A stretch of DNA of 64,000 nt from Lachnospiraceae bacterium (GTDB lineage Bacteria; Bacillota; Clostridia; Lachnospirales; Lachnospiraceae), in contig CAAFZP010000016.1 of NCBI GenBank assembly GCA_900767585.1, forward strand, positions 1 to 64,000, in the 5' to 3' direction. How positions within the stretch are numbered: the first letter of the stretch is position 1; every line of letters begins with the position of its first letter. The translations under genes were made by a program, and so were the position numbers. Positions 42,907-53,196 of the stretch are shown here, one piece after another. The notes beneath the pieces are model-generated. The model saw nothing but the letters and a program-made list of their open reading frames with translations, did not search any database and was not told the origin of the DNA.

Positions 42907-44361
42907 ATGAACAGCGTGTCAATTCCAACTATGGAGCCGGATAGACAATACTATTTCATGAACCAGTGCAAAACACTTGTACTTGAGAAAAAGGCAGCAT
43001 TGAATCGACCACTTACCTACAACATCCAGACCTTTGGATGTCAGATGAATTCCCACGACTCAGAGAAGCTGAAGGGCATCATGGATGAGATCGGATATGA
43101 AGAAGTGGACGACGAGGCAGCTGACTTTGTAATCTTTAATACATGTACGATTCGCGAGAATGCGAATCAGAAATTATATGGACATCTCGGCCACGTCAAG
43201 ACATTAAAGAACAAAAACAAAGACATGATCGTGTGTCTGTGTGGCTGCATGATGCAAGAGCCACATGTCATTGAGACATTGAAACAGAAGTATAAATTCG
43301 TAAATATTATCTTCGGCACACATAATATCTACAAATTAGCCGAGCTTATTTACAGTTATTTAGAGACAGGCAAGCAGACAATTGAAGTCTTAGATGAGAC
43401 AAAACAGACCGTCGAACAGCTTCCCAGAAAGCGAAAATATACATTTAAGTCCGGCGTCAATATCATGTACGGATGCAACAATTTCTGTACATACTGTATC
43501 GTGCCATATGTACGCGGACGCGAGCAGAGCCGCAAGAAAGAAGAGATTCTGGCAGAAGTAGAAGCACTTGCCAAGCAGGGAATTACCGAAGTTATGCTGC
43601 TTGGTCAGAATGTAAATTCCTATGGCAATATCTATGAATACAAGGATGGGAAGATTGTCGAAGTGGACGAGAAAGACCGCGTGACATTCCCACAGTTACT
43701 TACGGAAGTGTGTAAGATTGACGGCATCGAGCGTGTGCGCTTCATGACCAGTCATCCGAAGGATCTGTCCGATGAGCTGATCGAGGTAATGGCGAAAGAG
43801 CCGAAGATCTGCAAGCATCTTCATCTGCCTGTACAATCAGGATCTACGAACATATTAACACGCATGAACCGACGCTATACGAAGGAACAGTATCTTGCAT
43901 TAGTTGACCGGATCCGTGCCAAGATGCCAAACATCTCCCTGACAACTGATATCATCGTCGGTTTCCCGGGTGAGACAGAAGAAGATTTCGAGGATACACT
44001 GGATATTATCCGGAAAGTAAAATATGATCAGGCATTTACCTTTATCTACTCCAAGCGTACCGGAACTCCGGCTGCGACAATGGATAACCAGGTACCGGAA
44101 GACGTTATCAAAGATCGGTTTAACCGTCTTTTGACATTGGTAAATCAAGTATCAAACGGGCAGATCCGCCGATTTGACGGGCAGGTAAAGCCGGTACTTG
44201 TGGAAGAACTGAATACCCACGATGCATCGCTTGTGACCGGACGGACAGAAGAGAATGTAACGGTACATTTCCCGGGAACTGCCGATATGATCGGAACAAC
44301 TGTCGATGTAAAGCTGACAGACTGTAAGGGATTTTACTTCATGGGTGAAAGGATTGGGTGA
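42907..44361 (+). CDS. miaB: tRNA-2-methylthio-N6-dimethylallyladenosine synthase MiaB
   Basis: MiaB is a radical SAM methylthiotransferase that adds the 2-methylthio group to i6A37 of tRNA. The 484-residue protein has the N-terminal UPF0004 domain with three Cys (TFGCQMN, FNTCTIRENA, CLCGCMMQ), the radical SAM motif CNNFCTYC (CxxxCxxC) within YGCNNFCTYCIVPYVRGREQSR, and a C-terminal TRAM domain. It heads an operon with mutS, mutL and miaA, whose product makes its substrate i6A37. GAAAGAGG precedes the ATG. It is expressed from the promoter ahead of the foldback. Confidence 0.97.
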   Translation: MNSVSIPTMEPDRQYYFMNQCKTLVLEKKAALNRPLTYNIQTFGCQMNSHDSEKLKGIMDEIGYEEVDDEAADFVIFNTCTIRENANQKLYGHLGHVKTLKNKNKDMIVCLCGCMMQEPHVIETLKQKYKFVNIIFGTHNIYKLAELIYSYLETGKQTIEVLDETKQTVEQLPRKRKYTFKSGVNIMYGCNNFCTYCIVPYVRGREQSRKKEEILAEVEALAKQGITEVMLLGQNVNSYGNIYEYKDGKIVEVDEKDRVTFPQLLTEVCKIDGIERVRFMTSHPKDLSDELIEVMAKEPKICKHLHLPVQSGSTNILTRMNRRYTKEQYLALVDRIRAKMPNISLTTDIIVGFPGETEEDFEDTLDIIRKVKYDQAFTFIYSKRTGTPAATMDNQVPEDVIKDRFNRLLTLVNQVSNGQIRRFDGQVKPVLVEELNTHDASLVTGRTEENVTVHFPGTADMIGTTVDVKLTDCKGFYFMGERIG

Positions 44362-44366
44362 TTGGC

Positions 44367-47009
44367 GTGGCAAAGCTATCTCCTATGATGGAGCAATATG
44401 TTGCAACAAAAGAAAAATATAAAGACTGTATCTTATTTTACCGTCTCGGTGATTTCTATGAGATGTTCTTTGATGATGCAATCTTAGCTTCCAAGGAATT
44501 GGAACTGACTCTTACCGGAAAAGACTGTGGGATGGAAGAACGCGCACCGATGTGTGGCATTCCATTCCATGCTGCAGATACCTATATTAACCAGCTTGTG
44601 AAAAAAGGCTATAAAGTTGCAATCGGTGAACAGGTTGAAGATCCGAAGCTTGCCAAAGGTCTTGTCAAAAGAGAGGTTATCCGGATTGTAACACCCGGTA
44701 CGAATCTCTCCGCAGAAAGCCTGGAAGAGACAAAGAATAATTATCTGATGTGCATTTCCCATATCGGCAAATATTTCGGCATCTCTGTCACAGACCTGTC
44801 TACAGGTGTGTTCAAAACCTGCCAGATCCAGACGATAGAGAAGGTTGTCGATGAAATCAATAAATTCCAGCCATCCGAGGTATTGTATCAGTCCGGTATT
44901 GAGCAGATTGAAGATATCCATACTGTCTGCGAACGGCTGCAAGTGGCACATACAGAAGCACCGGATTATTATTTCGATATAGATACAGACGAAGATACAT
45001 TGAAACGGCATTTTCATATCAACAGCTTAGAGGGACTTGGCCTGAAGGATAGCTTGGCGTGTATCGCTTCTTGTGGCGGCCTGATTCAATACCTTCACGA
45101 GACACAGATGAACTCCCTGTCCCATATCAACCATATCGAGACCTATTCGGTTGATTCCTATATGATTCTTGATTCTTCTACCAGACGCAATTTGGAACTG
45201 ACGGAGACCTTGCGCGACAAGCAGAAGCGCGGCTCTCTGCTCTGGGTTTTAGACAAGACAAAGACTGCGATGGGAGCCAGAAAACTCCGGGAATATGTAG
45301 AGCAGCCGCTTCTCGATAAGACAGGAATCGAAAGCCGTCTTGATGCAGTTGAAGCATTGAACGAAGAGCTTGTAAACCGTGAAGAACTTCGCGAATATTT
45401 GAATACCATCTACGATCTGGAACGATTGATTACAAGAATTGCACTGAAAACCGCAAATCCAAGAGACCTGCTTGCATTCAAGACATCCATTCATTATCTG
45501 CCGGATATCTACAATATGCTTCCGCAGTTTTCTGCCACACGTTTTCAGGAAATCTATGATGATTACGACAGTCTGGAAGATCTGTATGATATGCTGGAAC
45601 AGGCAATCGTGGAAGAACCACCTGTCTCGATCAAGGAAGGCGGTATCTTCAAGAAAGGATACCGGAATGAGATTGATGAATTGCGCCTGGCGAAGACCGA
45701 ATGTAAGACCTGGCTTGCGGATTTAGAGGCAAAAGAGCGGGAAAAGACCGGCATCAAAGGTTTGAAAATCAAATACAACAAAGTGTTTGATTATTATTTT
45801 GAAGTAACGAACTCATTCAAATCCTTAGTTCCGGATTATTTCATCCGCAAGCAGACTTTGGTCAACGCAGAACGGTTTACAACCGATGAATTAAATACAC
45901 TTTCCGGCAAGATTCTGGGTGCAGAAGATAAGCTTTATGCGCTCGAATACGACTGTTATGTGGAACTGCGTGAAACACTTGCCAAAGCACTTACCCGTGT
46001 ACAGAAGATGGCAGGTTATATTGCTGAATTAGATGCCTTATGTTCACTTGCCTATGTCGCGGACAAGAATCATTACGTCCGTCCAACACTTAACACAGAC
46101 GGTATCATCGACATCAAGGGTGGCAGACATCCGGTTGTCGAGAAGATGCTCGCAAACGATAGTTTCGTAGAGAACGATACATATTTGAATAATGCAGAAA
46201 GCCGTATCTCGATTATCACAGGACCAAATATGGCAGGTAAATCTACCTATATGCGTCAGACAGCATTGATCACATTGATGGCTCAGATTGGTTCCTTTGT
46301 ACCTGCGCAGTCTGCCAACATCGGACTTTGCGACCGGATCTTTACCCGTGTCGGTGCATCGGATGACCTTGCGAGCGGACAATCGACCTTCATGATCGAG
46401 ATGAATGAGGTTGCAAATATCCTGCGCAACGCCACCAAAGACAGCCTGCTTATCTTAGATGAGATCGGGCGCGGCACTTCCACCTTCGATGGGTTATCGA
46501 TTGCATGGGCAGTTGTTGAATATATTGCAGATCCTAATATCATTGGTGCCAAGACATTATTTGCGACCCATTACCATGAGCTGACAGAGCTTGAAGGCAA
46601 GCTTTCTTCGGTCAATAATTTCTGTATTGCAGTACAGGAAAACGGCGAAGATATCGTATTTCTGCGTAAGATCATCAAAGGTGGGGCAGACAGAAGCTAT
46701 GGTATCCAGGTTGCCAGATTAGCCGGTGTTCCGGAGCCTGTTTTGAAACGGGCACGCGAGATCTGTAATGAGCTGATTGATTCGGATATCACAACAAAGG
46801 TCAAGGATATTGATATTAAAACAGATCTTGGAACAACCTCAAAAGGCAAGGATAAAAAGCCGGATGATTATGAACAATTATCGCTTTTTTCATCCCCGGT
46901 TGAAATGACGATTGCGAATGAGCTGAAAACAATGGATCTGAACAACATGACTCCGATGAAAGCGATGCTGTACCTTCAGGAATTGCAGGATCGGTTAAAA
47001 AACGAATAG
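44367..47009 (+). CDS. mutS: DNA mismatch repair protein MutS
   Basis: MutS recognises mismatches and small loops and starts methyl-independent mismatch repair with MutL. It has about 880 residues. The N-terminal mismatch-binding motif is FYRLGDFYEMFFDDA (Phe-x-Glu), followed by connector, core and clamp domains and the ATPase: Walker A GPNMAGKSTYMRQ, Walker B LLILDEIGRGTSTFDG, and the signature HYHELTELE. I chose GTG 44367, giving the family N terminus MAKLSPMMEQY. A GTG at 44358 overlapping the miaB stop is the alternative. The C terminus contains QLSLF, the beta-clamp-binding motif. Confidence 0.97.
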   Translation: MAKLSPMMEQYVATKEKYKDCILFYRLGDFYEMFFDDAILASKELELTLTGKDCGMEERAPMCGIPFHAADTYINQLVKKGYKVAIGEQVEDPKLAKGLVKREVIRIVTPGTNLSAESLEETKNNYLMCISHIGKYFGISVTDLSTGVFKTCQIQTIEKVVDEINKFQPSEVLYQSGIEQIEDIHTVCERLQVAHTEAPDYYFDIDTDEDTLKRHFHINSLEGLGLKDSLACIASCGGLIQYLHETQMNSLSHINHIETYSVDSYMILDSSTRRNLELTETLRDKQKRGSLLWVLDKTKTAMGARKLREYVEQPLLDKTGIESRLDAVEALNEELVNREELREYLNTIYDLERLITRIALKTANPRDLLAFKTSIHYLPDIYNMLPQFSATRFQEIYDDYDSLEDLYDMLEQAIVEEPPVSIKEGGIFKKGYRNEIDELRLAKTECKTWLADLEAKEREKTGIKGLKIKYNKVFDYYFEVTNSFKSLVPDYFIRKQTLVNAERFTTDELNTLSGKILGAEDKLYALEYDCYVELRETLAKALTRVQKMAGYIAELDALCSLAYVADKNHYVRPTLNTDGIIDIKGGRHPVVEKMLANDSFVENDTYLNNAESRISIITGPNMAGKSTYMRQTALITLMAQIGSFVPAQSANIGLCDRIFTRVGASDDLASGQSTFMIEMNEVANILRNATKDSLLILDEIGRGTSTFDGLSIAWAVVEYIADPNIIGAKTLFATHYHELTELEGKLSSVNNFCIAVQENGEDIVFLRKIIKGGADRSYGIQVARLAGVPEPVLKRAREICNELIDSDITTKVKDIDIKTDLGTTSKGKDKKPDDYEQLSLFSSPVEMTIANELKTMDLNNMTPMKAMLYLQELQDRLKNE

Positions 47010-47064
47010 ACAAACGAATTGTATTTCTATCCGGGAATACCCAGGATTCGATGAGGATAAAATC

Positions 47065-49257
47065 ATGATAAAAGTATTAGACAAGGCAACCATCGATAAA
47101 ATCGCAGCCGGTGAAGTCATCGAACGTCCATCCTCCGTAGTAAAAGAGCTTCTGGAGAATGCGATTGATGCCGGATCAACCGCTATCACTGTAGAGATCA
47201 AAGATGGCGGAACTTCGTTCATCCGTGTTACAGACAACGGCTGTGGCATAGATAAATCCGAGATCCGTATGGCTTATATGCGTCATGCAACTAGCAAAAT
47301 CGAACATGTGGAAGACTTAAATTCCATTCTTTCTCTCGGATTCCGTGGTGAAGCACTTTCCACGATTGCAGCAGTCTCCCAGACGGAGATGATTACAAAA
47401 ACTGCCACAGATTTAACAGGCGTAAAGTATGTCATTCACGGTGGAAAGGAGATTGAATACAAAGAAGTCGGCGTTCCAAACGGAACAACGATTGTCGTCC
47501 GGAATCTGTTTTTCAATACACCTGCACGTAAGAAATTTCTCAAGTCGTCCATGACGGAAGGATCCTATATCTTTGATCTTCTGACACGGATTGCTTTGTC
47601 ACATCCGGAGATTTCTTTCAAGCTGATTGCCAACGGACAGACAAAGATCGATACCTCCGGAAACGGCAAACTGAAGGACACGATCTATCAGTTATATGGC
47701 AGAGATATCACAGCTAATCTGATCCCGATTGATTATGCTGATGGTGATATTCACCTGTCCGGATTTATCGGAAAGCCATTTATTGCAAGAGGAAACCGCG
47801 GATTAGAGAATTATTTTATCAATCACAGATACATTAAAAGCAGTGTTGTAAACCGTGCTATTGAAGAGGGATATCGTACCTTCGTTATGCAGCATAAGTT
47901 TCCGTTTACCGTGTTGTATCTCGATCTTCCGCAGGAAAAATGTGATGTCAATGTCCATCCAACGAAGATGGAATTTAAATATGACAACGAGAAAAAATTG
48001 TTTGAAGTCTGCTGTACAGCTGTAAAACTTGCCCTGACCCACAAAGAAATCATACCAAAAGAGGGAGAAAAACCAATTCCTTCCCCGGTGATTTCCCATC
48101 CGGAGCGAAAGCCCGCAGAACCATTTGAAGCCAGGCGGGCACAATCCCATACGATTCCACAGAAAAATGTACGTGCCGGAAGTTACAGTCCGACCTACAA
48201 AATCTTAGAATCCCTCCGGAAAGCAGAAGCGCAGGAAGCTGCCAAAAACGGAACGGCACTTCCGAACATCGCGGATATGGTCGCGGACGATGGCGTTGTA
48301 TACGCACCATCTGCACAGGCACAGCAACCAAACAAATCGACTGCTTCAGCTCAGACAATGCAACCGAACGGCTCAACAACTACAACTCAGACATCACAGC
48401 AAAGTAGTTCACCAACTGTATCACAGACAATGCAACAGAGCGGTTCGACAACTTCGAAGACAGTACAACAGGACAATTACGCAGCAACAGCGTCACAGAC
48501 TGCGCAACAGAATACTGCAACGGCTCAACCAGACAGTTCAGAGTCTGCACAGGCGCAGCCATCGGAATCATCCGCTAAGCCGGATCTGTCCAGAATGGAT
48601 AAAAACTCAGCCGCCTACAAATATACGGTTGGCAAACAGGAAAGTCTCTTTGATGATGATTTTCTGACCGAGAAAGCAAGGATCAAACATCGTGTGATCG
48701 GGCAGGTATTTGACACCTACTGGCTGATTGAATATAACAACAACCTCTATATCATGGATCAGCATGCAGCACATGAAAAGGTGAAATACGAAGAACTGAT
48801 GGAAAATCTGAAGAACAAACAGGTACTTTCACAGCAGCTTATGCCGCCAATGATTCTCACTGTCACTTATGCCGAGCGGCAGGCAATCCTGGATAATTTT
48901 GATCTGTTCATGAAAATCGGATATGACATTGAAGAATTCGGAGGAAACGAATTCAAGATCAATGCGGTTCCATCCAACTTGTTCGGCATGCATGGCCGCG
49001 ATATGTTCTTAGAGTTTGTCGGCTCTCTGATCCAGAATTCCGGTTATATGTCAAATGATGTGTTCATCAAAAAGCTATCGACAATGGCATGCAAAGCTGC
49101 AGTAAAGGGTAACATGAATTTATCCTTTCAGGAGGCGGATGCATTGGTTGACAAGCTGTTAAGCCTGGAAAATCCGTATACATGTCCACACGGCAGACCA
49201 ACCATCATCTCTATGAGCAAAGAAGAACTGGAAAAGAAATTCCACAGAATCGTCTGA
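47065..49257 (+). CDS. mutL: DNA mismatch repair endonuclease MutL
   Basis: MutL links mismatch recognition to strand incision. It has 730 residues. The GHKL ATPase has ELLENAIDAG, DNGCGI and LGFRGEALSTI. The C-terminal domain has the endonuclease motif DQHAAHEKVKYEEL and CPHGRP, so it should nick DNA, as in bacteria without MutH. Between them, about residues 415-500, is a low-complexity linker rich in Ser, Thr and Gln with imperfect repeats of the QTMQQSGST type. It follows mutS by 55 bases and has a weak ribosome binding site (GAGGA). Confidence 0.97.
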   Translation: MIKVLDKATIDKIAAGEVIERPSSVVKELLENAIDAGSTAITVEIKDGGTSFIRVTDNGCGIDKSEIRMAYMRHATSKIEHVEDLNSILSLGFRGEALSTIAAVSQTEMITKTATDLTGVKYVIHGGKEIEYKEVGVPNGTTIVVRNLFFNTPARKKFLKSSMTEGSYIFDLLTRIALSHPEISFKLIANGQTKIDTSGNGKLKDTIYQLYGRDITANLIPIDYADGDIHLSGFIGKPFIARGNRGLENYFINHRYIKSSVVNRAIEEGYRTFVMQHKFPFTVLYLDLPQEKCDVNVHPTKMEFKYDNEKKLFEVCCTAVKLALTHKEIIPKEGEKPIPSPVISHPERKPAEPFEARRAQSHTIPQKNVRAGSYSPTYKILESLRKAEAQEAAKNGTALPNIADMVADDGVVYAPSAQAQQPNKSTASAQTMQPNGSTTTTQTSQQSSSPTVSQTMQQSGSTTSKTVQQDNYAATASQTAQQNTATAQPDSSESAQAQPSESSAKPDLSRMDKNSAAYKYTVGKQESLFDDDFLTEKARIKHRVIGQVFDTYWLIEYNNNLYIMDQHAAHEKVKYEELMENLKNKQVLSQQLMPPMILTVTYAERQAILDNFDLFMKIGYDIEEFGGNEFKINAVPSNLFGMHGRDMFLEFVGSLIQNSGYMSNDVFIKKLSTMACKAAVKGNMNLSFQEADALVDKLLSLENPYTCPHGRPTIISMSKEELEKKFHRIV

Positions 49258-49299
49258 CAAAGCAGTTGAAAAATATAGGAAAACAACAGGATCCGTTTT

Positions 49300-50256
49300 A
49301 TGAATCAGGCAAACAGGAACAATTTAATCATACTGACCGGACCAACCGCAGTCGGAAAAACAGCGCTTTCCTTAAAGCTTGCAAAAGATGTAGGCGGAGA
49401 GATCGTATCTGCCGATTCCATCCAGGTATACCGTCATTTTGATATCGGTTCTGCGAAGATCATGCCGCAGGAGATGCAGGGAATTCCACATCATCTGATT
49501 GATATCTTAGAACCAAAGGACAGTTTTAATGTTATGGAATTCAAGAAATACGCCGAAGAAGCGATGTCCGGTATCTATGAGCGCGGGCATATCCCGATTA
49601 TAACCGGAGGAACCGGATTTTACATTCAGGCGCTTCTATATGATATTTCGTTCGACGAGGAAACCGAAGATGGTTACCGTAAGGAGTTAGAATCCATTGG
49701 AGACGAAAAAGGGAACGACTATCTGCATGCGATGCTTGCGGCATGCGATCCGGAATCCGCACAGGCAATTCATGCAAACAACCGGCAGAGAGTCATCCGT
49801 GCATTGGAATATTTCCATCAGACCGGGAAGAAATTCTCAACACACAATGAGACCGAGCGTGAGAAGACATCGCCATACAACTTTGCGTATTTTGTACTGA
49901 CGAAAAAACGTGCAGCTTTATACGAGACGATTGAACGGCGCATCGATGAAATGATTGCCGACGGGCTTGTGGAAGAAGTCCGCTCCCTGGTCGAAACCTA
50001 CCATCTGACTGCAGATGATACAAGCATGCAGGGGATCGGATACAAAGAGATACTTGGCTACTTAAACGATTCCTACGATCTGCCGGAAGCGATACGGATT
50101 CTAAAACGCGACACCCGTCACTTTGCGAAGCGCCAGCTCACGTGGTTCCGGCGGGAACGTGATGTAATCTGGCTTGACAAAGATATCTTAAACACAGACC
50201 AGAAGCTGGAAGATGCGGTTTTCACGCATCTTGCAGCCAAAAATATATGCATATAG
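49300..50256 (+). CDS. miaA: tRNA dimethylallyltransferase MiaA
   Basis: MiaA transfers the dimethylallyl group to A37 of tRNAs that read UNN codons, making the i6A that MiaB then modifies. The 318-residue protein has the P-loop LTGPTAVGKTALS, the tRNA-binding segment SADSIQVYRHFDIGSAK, GTGFYIQALL and the C-terminal QGIGYKEILGYL and RQLTWFRRERD. It ends the miaB-mutS-mutL-miaA operon. A start at this ATG gives standard family length. Confidence 0.96.
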   Translation: MNQANRNNLIILTGPTAVGKTALSLKLAKDVGGEIVSADSIQVYRHFDIGSAKIMPQEMQGIPHHLIDILEPKDSFNVMEFKKYAEEAMSGIYERGHIPIITGGTGFYIQALLYDISFDEETEDGYRKELESIGDEKGNDYLHAMLAACDPESAQAIHANNRQRVIRALEYFHQTGKKFSTHNETEREKTSPYNFAYFVLTKKRAALYETIERRIDEMIADGLVEEVRSLVETYHLTADDTSMQGIGYKEILGYLNDSYDLPEAIRILKRDTRHFAKRQLTWFRRERDVIWLDKDILNTDQKLEDAVFTHLAAKNICI

Positions 50257-50294
50257 GCACATGTATTTATAGCTATCAATAACAGGAGAACATT

Positions 50295-51587
50295 ATGAGT
50301 ACAACTGATGAAATCAAAAAATATTATTTAAGTCTTGGAATCAAGGAATCTGTCTATGATTTCTGTGAGGCAGCCGAACAGGCATTGCTTCCACGGTTTC
50401 AGGAGATTGACCGCATCGCAGAACAAAACCAGATCAAGGTAATCTCGGCAATGCAGAAGGCAGGATTCTCTGAATCCCATCTGAATGGCACAACCGGATA
50501 CGGGTATAATGACCGCGGAAGAGAAGCGGTCGAGGAGATCTATGCCCATGTATTTCATACAGAGGATGCGCTGGTACGCCAGCAGATCACCTGCGGTACA
50601 CATGCACTTTCGATTGCCCTGGCCGCAAACCTGCGTCCGGGCGATGAAATATTATCCCCGGTTGGAAAAGTATACGATACCTTAGAGGGTGTCATCGGTA
50701 TCCGGGAATCCAAGGGTTCTCTTGCCGAATTCGGTATCAGTTTCCGCAAGGTAGATCTCTTGCCGGATGGAAGTTTTGACTTTGATAACATCCGGAAAAA
50801 CATCAATGAGAAGACAAAGCTGATTGAGATTCAGCGTTCCAAAGGCTATGATGTACGTCCGACCCTGTCCGTAGAACAGATCGGAGAACTGATTGCATTT
50901 GTAAAATCGATCAAACCGGATGTCATCTGCATGGTTGACAACTGTTATGGTGAATTCGTAGAGACGATTGAGCCTTCCGATGTTGGCGCTGATATGGTCG
51001 TCGGTTCCCTGATCAAGAATCCGGGCGGCGGACTTGCACCAATCGGCGGATATATCTGCGGAAAGAAAGAATATATTGAAAACTGTGCTTACCGCCTTAC
51101 AACACCGGGACTCGGAAAAGAAGTCGGTGCATCCTTAAATGCAACCCGCCCAATCGCGCAGGGACTTTTCCTTGCACCAACCGTGACTGCAGCAGCATTA
51201 AAAGGAGCGATTTTTGCTGCAAATATCTACGAACGCCTTCATTTTAAAGCAGTTCCAAATGCCACAGAACCGCGATACGATATCATCCAGGCAGTTGAGT
51301 TTGGCAAACCGGAATATATTCAGGCGTTCTGCGAAGGCATCCAGGCGGCTGCACCGGTCGACAGCTTTGTAACCCCGATTCCATGGGATATGCCTGGCTA
51401 TGACAGTCCGGTCATCATGGCTGCCGGAGCTTTTGTATCCGGTGCATCCATCGAACTTTCTGCAGACGCACCTATGAAAGAACCATATGCCGTCTATTTT
51501 CAGGGCGGACTTACTTATCCGCATGCAAAATTCGGTATTATGATGTCACTTGAAAAAATGGTAGAAAAAGGCCTGGTAGTGTGTTAG
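50295..51587 (+). CDS. PLP-dependent YnbB/methionine gamma-lyase-like protein ('aluminium resistance' family)
   Basis: This is a fold-type I pyridoxal-phosphate protein of 430 residues. It matches the family annotated as methionine gamma-lyase family or aluminium resistance protein (YnbB in Bacillus). Visible parts are YGYNDRGREAVEEIYAHVFH, TCGTHALSIALAANLRPGDE, the Asp region CMVDNCYGEFVE and the predicted PLP-lysine segment GSLIKNPGGGLAP. Its reaction is not established. It often lies next to miaA or hfq in Firmicutes; here it follows miaA by 38 bases. AGGAGA lies ahead of the ATG. Confidence 0.88.
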   Translation: MSTTDEIKKYYLSLGIKESVYDFCEAAEQALLPRFQEIDRIAEQNQIKVISAMQKAGFSESHLNGTTGYGYNDRGREAVEEIYAHVFHTEDALVRQQITCGTHALSIALAANLRPGDEILSPVGKVYDTLEGVIGIRESKGSLAEFGISFRKVDLLPDGSFDFDNIRKNINEKTKLIEIQRSKGYDVRPTLSVEQIGELIAFVKSIKPDVICMVDNCYGEFVETIEPSDVGADMVVGSLIKNPGGGLAPIGGYICGKKEYIENCAYRLTTPGLGKEVGASLNATRPIAQGLFLAPTVTAAALKGAIFAANIYERLHFKAVPNATEPRYDIIQAVEFGKPEYIQAFCEGIQAAAPVDSFVTPIPWDMPGYDSPVIMAAGAFVSGASIELSADAPMKEPYAVYFQGGLTYPHAKFGIMMSLEKMVEKGLVVC

Positions 51588-51645
51588 ACTAGGCAAAAGG
51601 AAAGATAGACCTTAAGCACCTGGAGAGGCTGAAAGGAGCTATCTT

Positions 51646-52335
51646 ATGAATATTTTAGTAAAAGATTTAGCAATCTGTGAACGTCCCTACGAGAAAGCGG
51701 AGCGCTTCGGTGTCTCTGTTCTTTCTGATGCAGAATTATTGGCTATCATAATGCGGAGCGGAACCAAAGACTCCAGTGTCTTAGATCTTGCCAACCGCGT
51801 ATTAAATGCACATGATTCCCAGAAAGGTCTCCTCGGACTCCATCTGCTGTTACCGCAGGAATTAATGCAGATTCCCGGCATTGGGAAAGTAAAATCCATG
51901 CAGTTGCAGGCACTTGCCGAGATTTCCAAACGAATGAATCTGGAAAAACTCGAAAAAAAGATGGATTTTCATACTCCTGACACAATTGGAGCGTATTATA
52001 GGGAGAAGTGCAGATTCCTGAATGTTGAAAAAACATTTTTATTGTTATTAACAAATGCGCATACTTTGATTAAAGAAATCGAACTGTCCACCGGAACTGT
52101 GAACCAGGCGCATATGTCGCCGCGCGAGATTTTTATATATGCACTCCGCTATGAAGCTGTGCATATCGTGCTTGTTCACAACCATCCATCCGGGAATCCT
52201 GCCCCAAGCGAAGCAGATATACAGACGACCATGCAGATCCGCCAGGGTGCTGGCGTACTTGGGATTGGACTATCGGATCATATTATTGTGGGCGGGGATT
52301 CTTATTTTAGTATGCTGGAAAGAGGCATTTTATGA
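51646..52335 (+). CDS. radC: RadC/JAMM-domain protein
   Basis: RadC-family proteins combine a helix-hairpin-helix (LMQIPGIGKVKSMQLQALAEI) with a C-terminal JAMM metalloprotease-like domain. The 229-residue protein has the full metal motif HNHPSGNPAPSEAD and the Glu in LSTGTVNQAHMSPREIF. A role in DNA repair was proposed but is doubtful. GAAAGGAGC lies before the ATG. Its stop overlaps the mreC start (ATGA). In related genomes radC is usually followed by mreB, which is missing here. Confidence 0.93.
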   Translation: MNILVKDLAICERPYEKAERFGVSVLSDAELLAIIMRSGTKDSSVLDLANRVLNAHDSQKGLLGLHLLLPQELMQIPGIGKVKSMQLQALAEISKRMNLEKLEKKMDFHTPDTIGAYYREKCRFLNVEKTFLLLLTNAHTLIKEIELSTGTVNQAHMSPREIFIYALRYEAVHIVLVHNHPSGNPAPSEADIQTTMQIRQGAGVLGIGLSDHIIVGGDSYFSMLERGIL

Positions 52336-53186
52336 GATTTGACAGGCGAAAAGATATCCCACCGAAATATCTGTTACTTGCATTTACTGTGATTGGAATT
52401 ATTTTAATTATACTTTCCTATGCCGCAGCACCACAGATTGCCGGACTGAAGCAGATAACGAGCAGGCTGGTTACTCCATTTCAAAAAGGAATCAACGAGA
52501 TCGGGTTGTGGACGGATTCAAAAGTAAAAAACATAAATCAGATTACAGAATTGACAAACGAAAACAAAGCCCTCGAGGCAGAGCTTGCTTCGTGCAAGCA
52601 GGAGATTACAAACTACCAAAACAAGATGCTGGAGCTGCAGGAACTGCGTGATCTATATGATCTGGATGAATCCTATCCGGATTATGAGATGACTGCTGCA
52701 CACGTATTTGCAAAAGATTCTACATCCTGGTTTTCCACGTTTTATATTGATAAAGGGACAAAGCAGGGATTGTTTGAAGGTGCCAACGTACTATGTGGAG
52801 ATGGTCTGGCCGGCATCGTAACCGAATGTTATGATACTTATGCCAAAGTACGTGCTGTGATAGATGATGACTCCAATATAAGTGCCAAAGTTATGCCTGC
52901 CAATGCACTCTGTACGGTAGAAGGAGACTTAAATCTCTATGACAAAGGGTATCTGCTTGTAAAAAATATTGACAAAGATGCAAACGTATCGGTCGGAGAT
53001 AAAATAGTGACATCCCCAATCTCTGATTTATATCATTCCGGACTGTTGATCGGATATGTTGCAAAAACAACTTACGACACAAACAACCTGACAATGACTG
53101 CCTATATCACACCGGCTGTTGGATTTGACAATATCACGGATGTGCTTGTAATCACAGCAAAGAAAGAAAAAATATCACACAAATAG
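52332..53186 (+). CDS. mreC: Rod shape-determining protein MreC
   Basis: MreC is a bitopic scaffold of the elongation complex that activates PBP2/RodA. The 284-residue protein has a basic cytoplasmic start, one membrane helix (about residues 13-33), a coiled coil (about 63-105, ITELTNENKALEAELASCKQE) and the beta-domain pair (AAHVFAKDSTSWFSTFYIDKG, ANVLCGDGLAGIVTE, PISDLYHSGLLIGYV). It starts inside the radC stop, so no mreB lies between them. mreD follows by 10 bases. Confidence 0.93.
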   Translation: MRFDRRKDIPPKYLLLAFTVIGIILIILSYAAAPQIAGLKQITSRLVTPFQKGINEIGLWTDSKVKNINQITELTNENKALEAELASCKQEITNYQNKMLELQELRDLYDLDESYPDYEMTAAHVFAKDSTSWFSTFYIDKGTKQGLFEGANVLCGDGLAGIVTECYDTYAKVRAVIDDDSNISAKVMPANALCTVEGDLNLYDKGYLLVKNIDKDANVSVGDKIVTSPISDLYHSGLLIGYVAKTTYDTNNLTMTAYITPAVGFDNITDVLVITAKKEKISHK

Positions 53187-53196
53187 CCAGATTATT

